This document shows positions 9,505 through 18,788 of a DNA stretch of 64,000 nt, piece after piece. The translations under genes and the position numbers were made by a program. Source of the DNA: an uncultured Clostridia bacterium (GTDB lineage Bacteria > Bacillota > Clostridia > Oscillospirales > Ruminococcaceae); NCBI GenBank assembly GCA_947631115.1, contig CANRKB010000002.1, positions 124,001 through 188,000 on the forward strand. Reading direction: 5' to 3'. Under the pieces are notes generated by a model, which made no database searches, was not told the origin of the DNA, and saw nothing but the letters and a program-made list of their open reading frames with translations. The first letter of the stretch is position 1; the number at the start of each line of letters is the position of its first letter.

Positions 9505-10083
9505 TTATAAAACGCCTTTAGTAGTAACTATCTCGCCCGAATTCTGTCTTGTCGCTGCTTTCAATGCATATGCGAGAGCCTTAAACAATGCTTCTATCTT
9601 ATGGTGGTCGTTTTTGCCGTATTCGCAGCGGAGATGGAGCGTAATTCCCGCATTAAATGCAAACGCCCTCATAAATTCTTCTACAAGACAGGTGTCAAAG
9701 CTTCCGACTCTTTCGTTTGTAAACTCCGCATTTAAAACAAGAAACGGTCTTCCGCTTATATCCACCGCGCAGAATCCCAAAGCCTCGTCCATAGGAACGA
9801 ACGCGCTTCCATAGCGAACAATACCGGATTTATCCCCTAAAGCTTCGCTGAACGCCTTTCCGAGAACTATACCGACGTCCTCGGTAGTGTGGTGAGCGTC
9901 GACATTCAAGTCGCCGTCCGCGTCAAGAACAAGACCAAATCCCCCGTGTACCGCAAGGGTATTTATCATATGGTCGAGAAAACCTATTCCCGTATTTATT
10001 TCAACGTCGCCCCCGTCAAGCTGAAGGCTTAGTTTTATGTCTGTTTCTTTTGTTATTCTTTTCATCTGAGATTTTCTGTTCAT
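9505..10083 (-). CDS. hisB: Imidazoleglycerol-phosphate dehydratase
   Basis: 192 aa, monofunctional (no phosphatase domain). It shows the Mn-binding FLDHM, HHTTEDVGI and GKNDHHKIEALFKA motifs, and the paired repeats of the fold. The start ATG at 10083 is preceded by GGAGG at 8 nt spacing; a second ATG six codons later is less well placed. It is 25 nt from hisD. Confidence 0.95.
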   Translation of the reverse strand: MNRKSQMKRITKETDIKLSLQLDGGDVEINTGIGFLDHMINTLAVHGGFGLVLDADGDLNVDAHHTTEDVGIVLGKAFSEALGDKSGIVRYGSAFVPMDEALGFCAVDISGRPFLVLNAEFTNERVGSFDTCLVEEFMRAFAFNAGITLHLRCEYGKNDHHKIEALFKALAYALKAATRQNSGEIVTTKGVL

Positions 10084-10108
10084 AACTTTTCCTCCGTTTC
10101 ATTTATTA

Positions 10109-11407
10109 TCAGGCGTTGTTTTTTCTGACTTCGATAGAGTTTGCGTGAGCCGTGAGCTGTTCGCGCTTTGCAATGAGAATAATATCGTCCGCCGCGTCAA
10201 GAAGCGCTTCTTTTGTGTAATAAATGTAGCTCGAACGTTTTACAAAGCTGTCGACTCCGAGAGGCGAATAAAATCTCGCCGTGCCGCTTGTCGGTAGAAC
10301 GTGGTTAGGACCTGCGTAATAATCGCCGAGGGGTTCGGGAGAATATTCTCCTAAAAACAGCGAACCGACGTTGTCGAGCTTTCCTATGTACCTTATCGGA
10401 TCTCTTACGACACATTCAAGATGTTCGGGAGCTATCTTGTTGGCTATTTCTACCGCGTAGTCCATATCGTCGCAGACTATTATCCCGCCGTAGTTTCTCA
10501 GTGATTCTTCGATAATATCCCTGCGGGAAAGTCCCGCGCTCTGACGCTCGATCTCTGCTTTTGTCTTTTCGGCAATCTCCATGCTCGTGGTTATCATTAT
10601 CGCGCTCGCAAGTTTGTCATGCTCCGCCTGCGACATTAGATCCGCGGCAAGATATACGGGATCTGCGCTGTCGCCGGCAAGAACAAGGATCTCGCTCGGA
10701 CCTGCGACCATATCAATATCCACAGTTCCGTAAACCAGTTTTTTCGCTGTTGCAACAAAAATATTTCCGGGTCCTACTATCTTTGACACCCTCGGAATTT
10801 CTTCCGTTCCGTATGCAAGAGCGGCTATAGCCTGCGCTCCTCCTGCAAGATAAATGCTGTCTACTCCGCACAATGCCGCCGCAACAAGAATATCCTTGTT
10901 CGCCGTTCCGTCTTTAAGCGGAGGAGTTACCATTATAACTTCTTTAACTCCCGCTATTTTCGCGGGAATTGCGTTCATAAGTACCGACGAGGGATAAGCC
11001 GCAGTTCCTCCGGGAACATAAAGTCCGACCTTGTCGAGTCCTCTGACGCGCTGACCCATTATAACGCCGTTGTCTTCCGTAACGCAAAAGCCCTCGCGCT
11101 TTTGTTTTTGGTGAAATGCCGTTATATTTTCGACCGCGTTCAGCATTGCATTTATGAAATCGGGAGATTTTTCGTTTGCTTCGGTAAGTGCATCTTGAAT
11201 TGCCTCATCGGGAACGCGATAATACCGGGCGTTCGGGCTGTCGAATTTAGCCGTATAAGCTTTGACCGCCTTGTCGCCGTTTTCCTTTACGTCGGCAAGA
11301 ATATCCTTTACGGTTTTTTCTACCTCGGCATTTACTTCTCCCGCGCGCTTTTCTACTTCTTCAAGAAAGCGCTTTTCGTCGCCGTTTGCTTTTATTATTT
11401 TTATCAT
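10109..11407 (-). CDS. hisD: Histidinol dehydrogenase
   Basis: 432 aa. It catalyses the last two NAD-dependent oxidations from histidinol to histidine. Characteristic stretches are VPGGTAAYPSSVLM, GPGNIFVATAKK, AGPSEILVLA, the zinc-binding SQAEHDKLA and PNHVLPTSGTARF. It overlaps hisG by 4 nt (ATGA). Confidence 0.96.
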   Translation of the reverse strand: MIKIIKANGDEKRFLEEVEKRAGEVNAEVEKTVKDILADVKENGDKAVKAYTAKFDSPNARYYRVPDEAIQDALTEANEKSPDFINAMLNAVENITAFHQKQKREGFCVTEDNGVIMGQRVRGLDKVGLYVPGGTAAYPSSVLMNAIPAKIAGVKEVIMVTPPLKDGTANKDILVAAALCGVDSIYLAGGAQAIAALAYGTEEIPRVSKIVGPGNIFVATAKKLVYGTVDIDMVAGPSEILVLAGDSADPVYLAADLMSQAEHDKLASAIMITTSMEIAEKTKAEIERQSAGLSRRDIIEESLRNYGGIIVCDDMDYAVEIANKIAPEHLECVVRDPIRYIGKLDNVGSLFLGEYSPEPLGDYYAGPNHVLPTSGTARFYSPLGVDSFVKRSSYIYYTKEALLDAADDIILIAKREQLTAHANSIEVRKNNA

Positions 11408-12039
11408 TTCAATTTCTCCTCGATAAGATTTACAATTTCCTGTATACGTTCTTGTTTGAGCTTCAGACTTACTGTATTAACTATAAGCCGAGCCGATATA
11501 TTCGCTACGTCCTCGCAAACCTCAAGCCCGTTTTCTTTGAGCGTTGTTCCCGTTTCTACAATATCCACTATCCCGTCAGCAAGTCCAACTAGCGGCGCAA
11601 GCTCAACAGAACCCTCTATTTTCACAATGTCGACGTCAATTCCTTTTTTCTCAAAAAAGTTTCTCGTAACATTCGGATATTTTGTGGCTACAGTTTTTAC
11701 CCCGTAACCCGCGAAAAAATCCGTTCCTTTTTTTACCGCAAGCGCAAATCTGCACTTTCCGAAACCGAGGTCGGCTATCTCGAAAAACTTTCCGCCGTGT
11801 TCCATAATGGTGTCTTTTCCTACTACTCCGAGGTCGCACACGCCGTGTTCAACATATGTGATAACGTCCGCCGCTTTTGCCAAAACGACTTCTATATCCT
11901 CGTCGGGTATCGAAAGAATAAGCCGTCTTCCCTTTTCCCTAAGATCTGTTACGTCATATCCTATTTCTTCAAGCAGGCTTACAGCCTTTTCTTCTATTCT
12001 CCCTTTTGTGAGAGCGATCCGCAGTTTCCTGTTTTCCAT
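11404..12039 (-). CDS. hisG: ATP phosphoribosyltransferase, short catalytic subunit
   Basis: 211 aa short form. It catalyses the first committed step (ATP + PRPP). It has IALTKGRIEEKAVSLL, DLGVVGKD, and the PRPP loop DIVETGTTLKENGLE. The short form lacks the C-terminal regulatory domain and needs HisZ, which is encoded immediately upstream (3 nt gap), so feedback control by histidine would run through the HisG-HisZ complex. Confidence 0.95.
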   Translation of the reverse strand: MENRKLRIALTKGRIEEKAVSLLEEIGYDVTDLREKGRRLILSIPDEDIEVVLAKAADVITYVEHGVCDLGVVGKDTIMEHGGKFFEIADLGFGKCRFALAVKKGTDFFAGYGVKTVATKYPNVTRNFFEKKGIDVDIVKIEGSVELAPLVGLADGIVDIVETGTTLKENGLEVCEDVANISARLIVNTVSLKLKQERIQEIVNLIEEKLK

Positions 12040-12042
12040 TTC

Positions 12043-13245
12043 TCACACTTCCTCGCTTTTGATTTTTCCGTCAATTTCCGCTTTATCAATGCGCTTTATC
12101 CCATGAGCTTTTGCATATAGCCTTGTTTCTTCAATACTGTCTAAAACGGAATTTACCGCGCAATATCCTGCCGAAATAAGTTCTGTACAGTGTTTTAAAG
12201 CCAAAACGGGTTCTTCGCTCCATACTATAACATCGGGATGTTTTTTATAACGTTCGCCGCTTTTTTGCAAAAGAACGCGCGCCACCGCCTCGACATTTAC
12301 CGCAAAGCCCACAGCTCCCGCATCTCTGCCAAAATCTCCAAGCAATCTGTCGTATCTTCCTCCCGAAAGCGCAGGCTGTCCGTAGCCCTCTACATAACCT
12401 CTGAATATAATTCCCGTATAATAATTCTTTCTGCTCAGAAGTCCCAGATCAACGCGTATTTTCTCCTTGGGAACAACTTCGCTAAGATCTCGGCAAAGCT
12501 TATCCAACTGTTTAAGTTTTAGGTCAAAAAACTCGCCGTGTAAATATTTCTTGGCCTTTTCCAGAACTTCAATGCCGCCGAAAAGTCTCGGCAAAGCCTT
12601 AAATGCCTCGGCAAAGCATTTATCTTGTTCTGGTATATTCTCTGAAGAATAAACCTCGTCCAGCTTCGGGAGATTTTTGGTTTCTATCCAGTTTCGAGTA
12701 TTTACGGCAAGCTCAACATCACATTCATACTCAGCCATAAGCTCGGTAAATATCCCCATATCGCCTATTTCTATCCTATAATCCTCGTCGCATAACTGGA
12801 GCGCTTTTGCCGCAAGAACCAGCGCTTCAAAATCCGCCGAATCGCTTTTTCCACCGAGAATTTCGATCCCGCATTGTGATATTTCGTCGTCTCGCCCGCT
12901 GTCCTTCGGATTTACCATGTAAATGTTCTGATTGTAGAACAGCTTCAGTGGGAGCTTTTCATCTCTAAGTCTTGTCGCACAAAGCCTCGCGATCGGAATG
13001 GTGCTGTCGGGTCTTAAAACCATAAGCCTGTTTTTCCCGTCTACAAGCTTATACATCATTTCCTGCGGGAAATCGCGGACATAGCCGTTAAACACATCAA
13101 AGAACTCGAGGCCCGGAGTTATGACCTCGGAATATCCCGAACTCTCAAACAAGCCCGTTAATTGCTCTGAGATCTCGCGCTTTGCCGCACATTCTTCAAA
13201 AAGCAGATCCCGCGTTCCCTCGGGAGTAAGCAAATCATTTCGTTT
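12043..13245 (-). CDS. hisZ: ATP phosphoribosyltransferase regulatory subunit (HisRS paralogue)
   Basis: 400 aa from the TTG at 13245. It is a catalytically inactive histidyl-tRNA-synthetase-like protein: class II motif-2-like VLRPDSTIPIARL and motif-3-like LSGGRYDRLLGDFG are visible, but there is no C-terminal anticodon-binding domain. It partners short HisG for allosteric control. The frame is open to an upstream TTG at 13281, but AGGAG lies 8 nt before the TTG at 13245 and the family N-terminus (LLTPEGTRD) starts there. It is the first gene of the operon. Confidence 0.92.
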   Translation of the reverse strand, partial: KRNDLLTPEGTRDLLFEECAAKREISEQLTGLFESSGYSEVITPGLEFFDVFNGYVRDFPQEMMYKLVDGKNRLMVLRPDSTIPIARLCATRLRDEKLPLKLFYNQNIYMVNPKDSGRDDEISQCGIEILGGKSDSADFEALVLAAKALQLCDEDYRIEIGDMGIFTELMAEYECDVELAVNTRNWIETKNLPKLDEVYSSENIPEQDKCFAEAFKALPRLFGGIEVLEKAKKYLHGEFFDLKLKQLDKLCRDLSEVVPKEKIRVDLGLLSRKNYYTGIIFRGYVEGYGQPALSGGRYDRLLGDFGRDAGAVGFAVNVEAVARVLLQKSGERYKKHPDVIVWSEEPVLALKHCTELISAGYCAVNSVLDSIEETRLYAKAHGIKRIDKAEIDGKIKSEEV

Positions 13246-13287
13246 CAAATTTCCTGCTCCTTTTATTTTTGTCTTTTGCAATCACTT

Positions 13288-13305
13288 TAGCGTGCTAACA
13301 CGATA
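13288..13305. promoter_or_regulatory. Palindromic candidate operator upstream of the his operon
   Basis: Inverted repeat TAGCGTG-CTAA-CACGATA (one mismatch) between the his promoter and hisZ, roughly 12-30 nt after the predicted transcription start. The size and position fit a repressor site; a TrpR-family HisR/YerC-type regulator is my guess, from knowledge that such regulators control his genes in Firmicutes. I do not verify the consensus. Confidence 0.5.
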
Positions 13306-13323
13306 GCATAGTATCACACTAAT

Positions 13324-13352
13324 ATAATAACATTTTTTGACGATTTTGTCAA
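13324..13352 (-). promoter_or_regulatory. Promoter of the his operon
   Basis: Minus strand: -35 TTGACA (13347-13352), 17-nt spacer, -10 TATTAT (13324-13329), about 80 nt before the TTG start of hisZ. The leader is too short for a T-box riboswitch. Confidence 0.75.
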
Positions 13353-13386
13353 TAACCAAAAGTTATTTCAGCAAAACGCACTTTTA

Positions 13387-13405
13387 TTTTCAACAATGTT
13401 GAAAA
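13387..13405. terminator. Inverted repeat at the polC stop
   Basis: TTTTCAACA-T-TGTTGAAAA is a perfect 9-bp inverted repeat that begins immediately after the polC stop codon. The AT-rich stem and tiny loop make it a weak terminator at best. A protein-binding site is possible. Confidence 0.3.
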
Positions 13406-16400
13406 TTACATATCAAACAATGTAAACTGCGCCGACTGTTGGAAACCGTCAAACGCTCCCATTTCTTTGAGCTTATCTATAACGTTTGAGTTTACGCCGC
13501 TCGCTGCTTTAATATCATCAATACAAGCGTTTTCATCCATATCTATAGTTTCTCTGAGCTTTATCGCCGCGCTTTCGCCGCAGCCTGCGACCGCAAGGAA
13601 AGGCATCCTGAGTTTTCCGTCCTCTATCGAATATGTAAGAGCGTTTGATTTTCTTGCGTCGACAGGAAGAACTTCTATCCCGCGCGAGAGCATTTCATAT
13701 ACAAGAAACAGCGCGTCAAGCGTATCTTCTTCTTTTGCGGACGGTTTAGGCATTGCCTTTATCTCTTGTATTCTCTGTTTTACCGCGCCTTTTCCTTTGA
13801 GAATGGTTTCCAACTCAAGGTTGTTTGTATGCTTTGTAAGCGTCGCAGCATAAAATTCCGTGGGCTTATGTATCTTGAACCAGCCGAGTTTTACAGCCGC
13901 CGTTACGTATGCCGCCGCGTGCGCCTTAGGGAACATATACTTTATCTTTTTACAGCTCTCGACATACCAGTCGGGAACATCGTTGTCCTTAAACGCCTTG
14001 TAAATTTTATCGTCAAATTTTTTCCGAGCGTTTCCTTTTCGGGTTATTTCCATGATATTGAACGCCATCGACGGATCAAGCCCTTTATGCATAAGATAAG
14101 TCATTATGCTGTCGCGCGTTCCTATGACATTTGAAATAGTGCAAGTTCCGTTTTTGATAAGATCCTGCGCGTTTCCGAGCCATACGTCCGTACCGTGTGA
14201 AAGTCCCGATATTTGCAATAGGTCGGAAAAGTTTTTCGGCTGTGCGTCCTGAAGCATCTGCATAGCAAAGTTCGTGCCGAATTCGGGTATACCGAACGTT
14301 CCGCAGCTTACGCCTATATCTTCCTGAAGTTTAAGCGGTTCGGTCGATACAAAAAGCTTATAGACATCGGGGTCTGTCGTAGGAACATCGGCTATTTTCA
14401 TTCCCGTCATATCTTCAAGATGCTTATACAAGGTCGGTACATCGTGTCCGAGTTCGTCAAGCTTTAAGATAGTATCATGAAGCGCGTGGAAGTCGAAATG
14501 CGTTGTTATCATATCGCTTTCGGTCTTATCGGCGGGATGTTGTACGGGAGTAAAGTCGTATACCTCGTGGTCGTTTGGCACGACGACCATTCCGCCCGGG
14601 TGCTGAGAAGTCGTTCTCTTTACGCCCGTGCAGCCTTTAGCAAGCCTTTCTATCTCTGCGTCGTTTAATTCTAATCCACGCTCTTCGCTGTACTTTTTCA
14701 CAAAGCCGTATGCCGTCTTTTCCTGAACGGCAGATATTGTTCCCGCTTTGAAAACGTGATCTTTGCCGAAAAGCTCTTCGGTATATCTATGAACTTTTCC
14801 CTGTACTTCGCCCGAGAAATTAAGATCAATATCGGGCTGTTTATCGCCTTTAAAGCCGAGGAAAGTTTCAAACGGAATATCGTGTCCGTCGCGTATCATT
14901 TCAACTTTGCAATTCGGACAATTTTTCGGCGGCAAGTCAAATCCCGAGCCTATTGAACCGTCTGTAATAAACTCCGAGTGGCGGCATTTCGGACAGCGAT
15001 AATGCGGAGCAAGCGGATTTACCTCGGATATACCCGCCATTATCGCAACAAACGAAGAACCAACCGAGCCTCTCGAACCAACAAGATAACCGTTGTCTTC
15101 GGAATATTTTACAAGTTTCTGCGCTATCATGTAAAGCACGGAAAATCCGTATTTGATGATAGATTCAAGCTCGCGCTTCAGGCGGCTTTCAACGATTTCA
15201 GGAAGCGGTTTTCCGTCTTCTTTATACCACGCGTTTGCCCTGCTCCAGCAAAGATCCTGAAGTTCCTGCTCCGCGCCATCTATGGACGGCGTAAAAGTAC
15301 CCTTTGGAATGGGTCTGATGTCGCTGTCGATCATATCTGCTATTTTATTGGTATTTGTAACAACAACCTCAAACGCCTTTTCTTCTCCGAGATAATCAAA
15401 TTCTTTCAGCATTTCGTCCGTTGTTCTGAAATAGAGATCCGCCTGATTATCGGCGTCTTTATAGCCCTGTCCCGCCTGGAGTATCTTTCTGAAAATTCCG
15501 TCCTCTTTATCCTTGAAATGTACGTCGCAGGTAGCTACGCAGAGCTTTTTATGTTTCTCGGCAAGAGCAACGATCTTTCTGTTTATGTCTTTTAATCCCT
15601 CGTCGTCGTTTACTTTTCCCTCGCGTACAATAAACCTGTTGTTACAGATAGGCTGTATCTCATAATAATCGTATACGGAAGCGATCTTTTCGATCTCTTC
15701 CTCGGATTTGTCGTCAAGAATTGCCCTGAAAAGCTCTCCTGCCTCGCACGCCGAACCTATTATAAGTCCCTCTCGGTATTTCTGCAATTCGGAAAGCGGT
15801 ATCCTCGGTTTTTTGTAAAAATACTCAAGGTTTGAAATGGACACAAGTTTATACAGATTTTTAAGACCAACCTTGTTTTTAATAAGTATTATCATATGAT
15901 AAGTCGGGAGTTTCTTTACGTCGACCGTTGAAAACAGTTTATTGAAATCGCCGAGTTTTTCGAGCTTTCCGTTCTTTTCCGCGTCTTGAATAAGATGAAG
16001 AAAGATCTGACAAAGCATTTTCGCGTCGTCGATTGCACGATGATGATTAAAATCGCCGAGCTTGTATTCTTTTGCAACTACATCGAGCTTATACTTTTTA
16101 AGATTAGGCAAAGCCGCTTTGCAAAGCGGTATGGTATCAATATACCCGAATTTATATTCAATGCCGCAGCGTTCTGCCGCTTCCTTGATAAACGAGGTAT
16201 CAAACGACGCATTATGCGCGACAAGCACGCTCTTTCCCGCAAATTTTATAAACGCTTTCAGCGCCTCGTCTTCAGACGGCGCGTTTTCTACCATTGCGTC
16301 GGTTATTCCCGTAAGCTCAGTAATAGGCGCGGGGATAGACATTTCAGGGTCGACAAAAGTCTGAAACTCTTCTATAATTTCACGGTTTTTAAGTTTTACC

Positions 16401-17746
16401 GCTCCTATTTCCGTAATTCTGTCGTATTTTGCGGAAAGTCCCGTTGTTTCAATATCAAAAACTACTATCTCGTCATTAATAGGATATTCGTCCAGACCGC
16501 TTACAAGCACTCCGCCGTCATCTACAAAATAGGCTTCTACTCCGTAGATCATTTTCATCTTTGAACCTTTGGCATTGAGCGCTTCTATTGTATTCATAGC
16601 TTCGGGATAGCTCTGAAGATTTCCGTGGTCCGTTATAGCCACGGCGGGATGTCCCCAAGCGTCGGCTTGTTTTATAAGATCCTCTGCGGAAGAAACTGCG
16701 TCCATATCGGACATCTTCGTATGCATATGAAGCTCGACGCGCTTCTGCTCTGCGTTGTCATTTCTGCCGGGAAGTTCAATAAAAGCTATAGAACTTGGAC
16801 GGAAATTTATCTTATGAGTAAAGCTGTCCTGTTCAAATTTTCCCGTTGTTATAATAGTTTTTCCTACAGCTATATTTGACGTAAGGACGTCTTTGTTTTC
16901 GACGCTTGTTATTATTTTAAGTATAGCAGAAGAAGTCCTGTCCGAAAAATATGCGCTGAAAATAAATGTTTTTCCGTCGCGGGAGGTTTTTTCATCGGAT
17001 ATTTCAAATATGGTACCCCACAAAGTCGTTTCATCGGCTTCCGAAAAATTTTCGGACATATTTTCGGGATACTTGAAATTGTCTTTTCCGTAAAATAGTT
17101 TGGCATTTTTACCGAATTTTTCATGGTCGAAGCCTAAAATTATTTCAACAGGTTTTTCCAAGAACTGCGGAGTTCTCGAACGTCCGCCGCGAAAACTCTT
17201 CTTTTCAATGTGCTTTTCTTCGACGGGAGCAATGGACATCTGCTCTGTCGGAGCGTTGTTTTCCTGTTTTATATATTCGTCTATATCAAGCTCGTTTTCC
17301 GACGACAATATAACTTTTATCTGCTTATCAAAAAAGCCGCGGACATAGTTCTGTATCCTATTCTCGATACCCAGACCCATAAGAACTTTTTTTCCGCCGT
17401 TTTTAAGCGTTATTTCAAAGGTCGAACCGTCGTCGTTTATCTTTGCGCCGTCAAAATAGCCGTTTACAGAGATCATCTTCTTTTTGAGAAGTTCAATTAT
17501 TTCGTATATGTAATCAGTTTCAAATAAACTTTCATGGTATTTCGGATAAATAGTGACCTCGGCTTTTATTGCCGCGGAAATAATTTCAGCCGCCGAAAAA
17601 AGCTCCGCCATAGGCGTAAGCTCGTCGAGCGAAAGGTTTATCTTTAGATCTGTTTTATCTTTATTGCTGACAATATTAAGCACCGTTCCGTTTCCGATAT
17701 TATCTGGCAGCTTTACGCTATCGACCAGCTCAAATAACTTTGCCAT
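13406..17746 (-). CDS. polC: DNA polymerase III alpha subunit, PolC type
   Basis: 1446 aa, the usual size for the replicative polymerase of low-GC Gram-positives. Domain order: N-terminal domain and OB region (about 1-330), first part of the PHP domain with HMH near residue 340 and ITDHGNL, then the inserted 3'-5' proofreading exonuclease (VVFDIETTGL near 427; HNASFDTSF), the second PHP segment, the polymerase core with SRGSVGSSFVA, QPDIDLNFSG and a Cys4 zinc module (CPKC, CPNC), and the C-terminal helix-hairpin-helix part. Last gene of the hom-to-polC cluster, 12 nt after ispG. An inverted repeat follows its stop. Confidence 0.97.
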   Translation of the reverse strand: MAKLFELVDSVKLPDNIGNGTVLNIVSNKDKTDLKINLSLDELTPMAELFSAAEIISAAIKAEVTIYPKYHESLFETDYIYEIIELLKKKMISVNGYFDGAKINDDGSTFEITLKNGGKKVLMGLGIENRIQNYVRGFFDKQIKVILSSENELDIDEYIKQENNAPTEQMSIAPVEEKHIEKKSFRGGRSRTPQFLEKPVEIILGFDHEKFGKNAKLFYGKDNFKYPENMSENFSEADETTLWGTIFEISDEKTSRDGKTFIFSAYFSDRTSSAILKIITSVENKDVLTSNIAVGKTIITTGKFEQDSFTHKINFRPSSIAFIELPGRNDNAEQKRVELHMHTKMSDMDAVSSAEDLIKQADAWGHPAVAITDHGNLQSYPEAMNTIEALNAKGSKMKMIYGVEAYFVDDGGVLVSGLDEYPINDEIVVFDIETTGLSAKYDRITEIGAVKLKNREIIEEFQTFVDPEMSIPAPITELTGITDAMVENAPSEDEALKAFIKFAGKSVLVAHNASFDTSFIKEAAERCGIEYKFGYIDTIPLCKAALPNLKKYKLDVVAKEYKLGDFNHHRAIDDAKMLCQIFLHLIQDAEKNGKLEKLGDFNKLFSTVDVKKLPTYHMIILIKNKVGLKNLYKLVSISNLEYFYKKPRIPLSELQKYREGLIIGSACEAGELFRAILDDKSEEEIEKIASVYDYYEIQPICNNRFIVREGKVNDDEGLKDINRKIVALAEKHKKLCVATCDVHFKDKEDGIFRKILQAGQGYKDADNQADLYFRTTDEMLKEFDYLGEEKAFEVVVTNTNKIADMIDSDIRPIPKGTFTPSIDGAEQELQDLCWSRANAWYKEDGKPLPEIVESRLKRELESIIKYGFSVLYMIAQKLVKYSEDNGYLVGSRGSVGSSFVAIMAGISEVNPLAPHYRCPKCRHSEFITDGSIGSGFDLPPKNCPNCKVEMIRDGHDIPFETFLGFKGDKQPDIDLNFSGEVQGKVHRYTEELFGKDHVFKAGTISAVQEKTAYGFVKKYSEERGLELNDAEIERLAKGCTGVKRTTSQHPGGMVVVPNDHEVYDFTPVQHPADKTESDMITTHFDFHALHDTILKLDELGHDVPTLYKHLEDMTGMKIADVPTTDPDVYKLFVSTEPLKLQEDIGVSCGTFGIPEFGTNFAMQMLQDAQPKNFSDLLQISGLSHGTDVWLGNAQDLIKNGTCTISNVIGTRDSIMTYLMHKGLDPSMAFNIMEITRKGNARKKFDDKIYKAFKDNDVPDWYVESCKKIKYMFPKAHAAAYVTAAVKLGWFKIHKPTEFYAATLTKHTNNLELETILKGKGAVKQRIQEIKAMPKPSAKEEDTLDALFLVYEMLSRGIEVLPVDARKSNALTYSIEDGKLRMPFLAVAGCGESAAIKLRETIDMDENACIDDIKAASGVNSNVIDKLKEMGAFDGFQQSAQFTLFDM

Positions 17747-17758
17747 AATTATCTTCCT

Positions 17759-18787
17759 TTACAGTTTATCTATTTCCTTCTTAAGTTCTTCAAGAAGCCT
17801 GTCCTCGGGAACTTTACGCAGAACTTGTCCTTTTCTGAAAATAAGTCCTTCTCCGCTTCCTCCCGCGATGCCGACGTCGGCTTCTCTTGCTTCACCCGGA
17901 CCGTTCACCGCGCAGCCCATGACTGCTACTTTTATCGGCTTGTCCACCGTTTTGAGCATATCTTCAACTTTATTTGCAAGTGAAATAAGGTCAATTTTCG
18001 TTCTGCCGCAGGTCGGGCATGAAACGATCTCCGCGCCCTTTCCCAGACCGCAGGCTTTTAAAATATCTTTTCCCGCATAAACTTCCTGCACTGGGTCTGC
18101 CGTAAGCGAAACGCGGATAGTATCGCCTATCCCGTCGCAAAGAAGAGAGCCTATACCAACTGCCGATTTTATAAGCCCCATACGCTCCGTTCCCGCTTCC
18201 GTAACGCCTAAATGAAGCGGATAATCGGTTTGTTGTGCGAGAAGTCTGTATGCGCTTATCATAAGTTTTACGTTTGAAGATTTTATGCTTATCACAATAT
18301 CGTCAAAGTCAAATTTATTCAGCAGCCTTACATGACCCAAAGCGCTTTCTACAAGCGCTTCAGCCGAAGGACTTCCGTATTTTTCAAGCAGGCTTTTTTC
18401 AAGAGAACCCGAGTTTACGCCTATTCTTATGGGAATGTTTTTTGCTTTACAAGCGCTTGCTACAGCCTTTACCCTGTCGTCCGAGCCGATATTTCCGGGA
18501 TTTATGCGTATCTTGTCAACTCCCGCCTCAACGCACGCAAGGGCTATCTTATAGTCAAAATGTATATCCGCAACTATCGGAACGGATACCGCGTTTTTTA
18601 ATGCATAAATAAGCTCTGCGTTTTCGATTTTCGGTACTGCCGCGCGAATTATCTCGCAACCTGCTTTTTCAAGTTCTACAGCCTGTTTAACGCTGTTTTC
18701 AATATCGTCGGCAGGAATGTTAAGCATTGACTGAACATAAATTTTCCCGTTTCCGAGAGCAATATTTCCGACTTTAACAGTTTTCAA
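17759..18787 (-). CDS. ispG: 4-hydroxy-3-methylbut-2-enyl diphosphate synthase (MEP pathway)
   Basis: 342 aa [4Fe-4S] enzyme that converts MEcPP to HMBPP. Cluster cysteines are in SCPTCGR and MGCAVNGPGEA near the C-terminus; the barrel N-terminus shows VQSMLN and ADIHFDYKIAL. The start is the TTG at 18787, because AGGAGG lies 8 nt upstream and that gives a 1-nt spacing after rseP. An earlier in-frame start would place this strong SD inside the coding region. Together with dxr it supplies isoprenoid precursors to the adjacent uppS. Confidence 0.94.
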   Translation of the reverse strand: MKTVKVGNIALGNGKIYVQSMLNIPADDIENSVKQAVELEKAGCEIIRAAVPKIENAELIYALKNAVSVPIVADIHFDYKIALACVEAGVDKIRINPGNIGSDDRVKAVASACKAKNIPIRIGVNSGSLEKSLLEKYGSPSAEALVESALGHVRLLNKFDFDDIVISIKSSNVKLMISAYRLLAQQTDYPLHLGVTEAGTERMGLIKSAVGIGSLLCDGIGDTIRVSLTADPVQEVYAGKDILKACGLGKGAEIVSCPTCGRTKIDLISLANKVEDMLKTVDKPIKVAVMGCAVNGPGEAREADVGIAGGSGEGLIFRKGQVLRKVPEDRLLEELKKEIDKL

Positions 18788-18788
18788 G

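Noticed and set aside
13246-13400. T-box riboswitch before the his operon
   Set aside because: The leader is only about 70 nt and has none of the conserved T-box structure.
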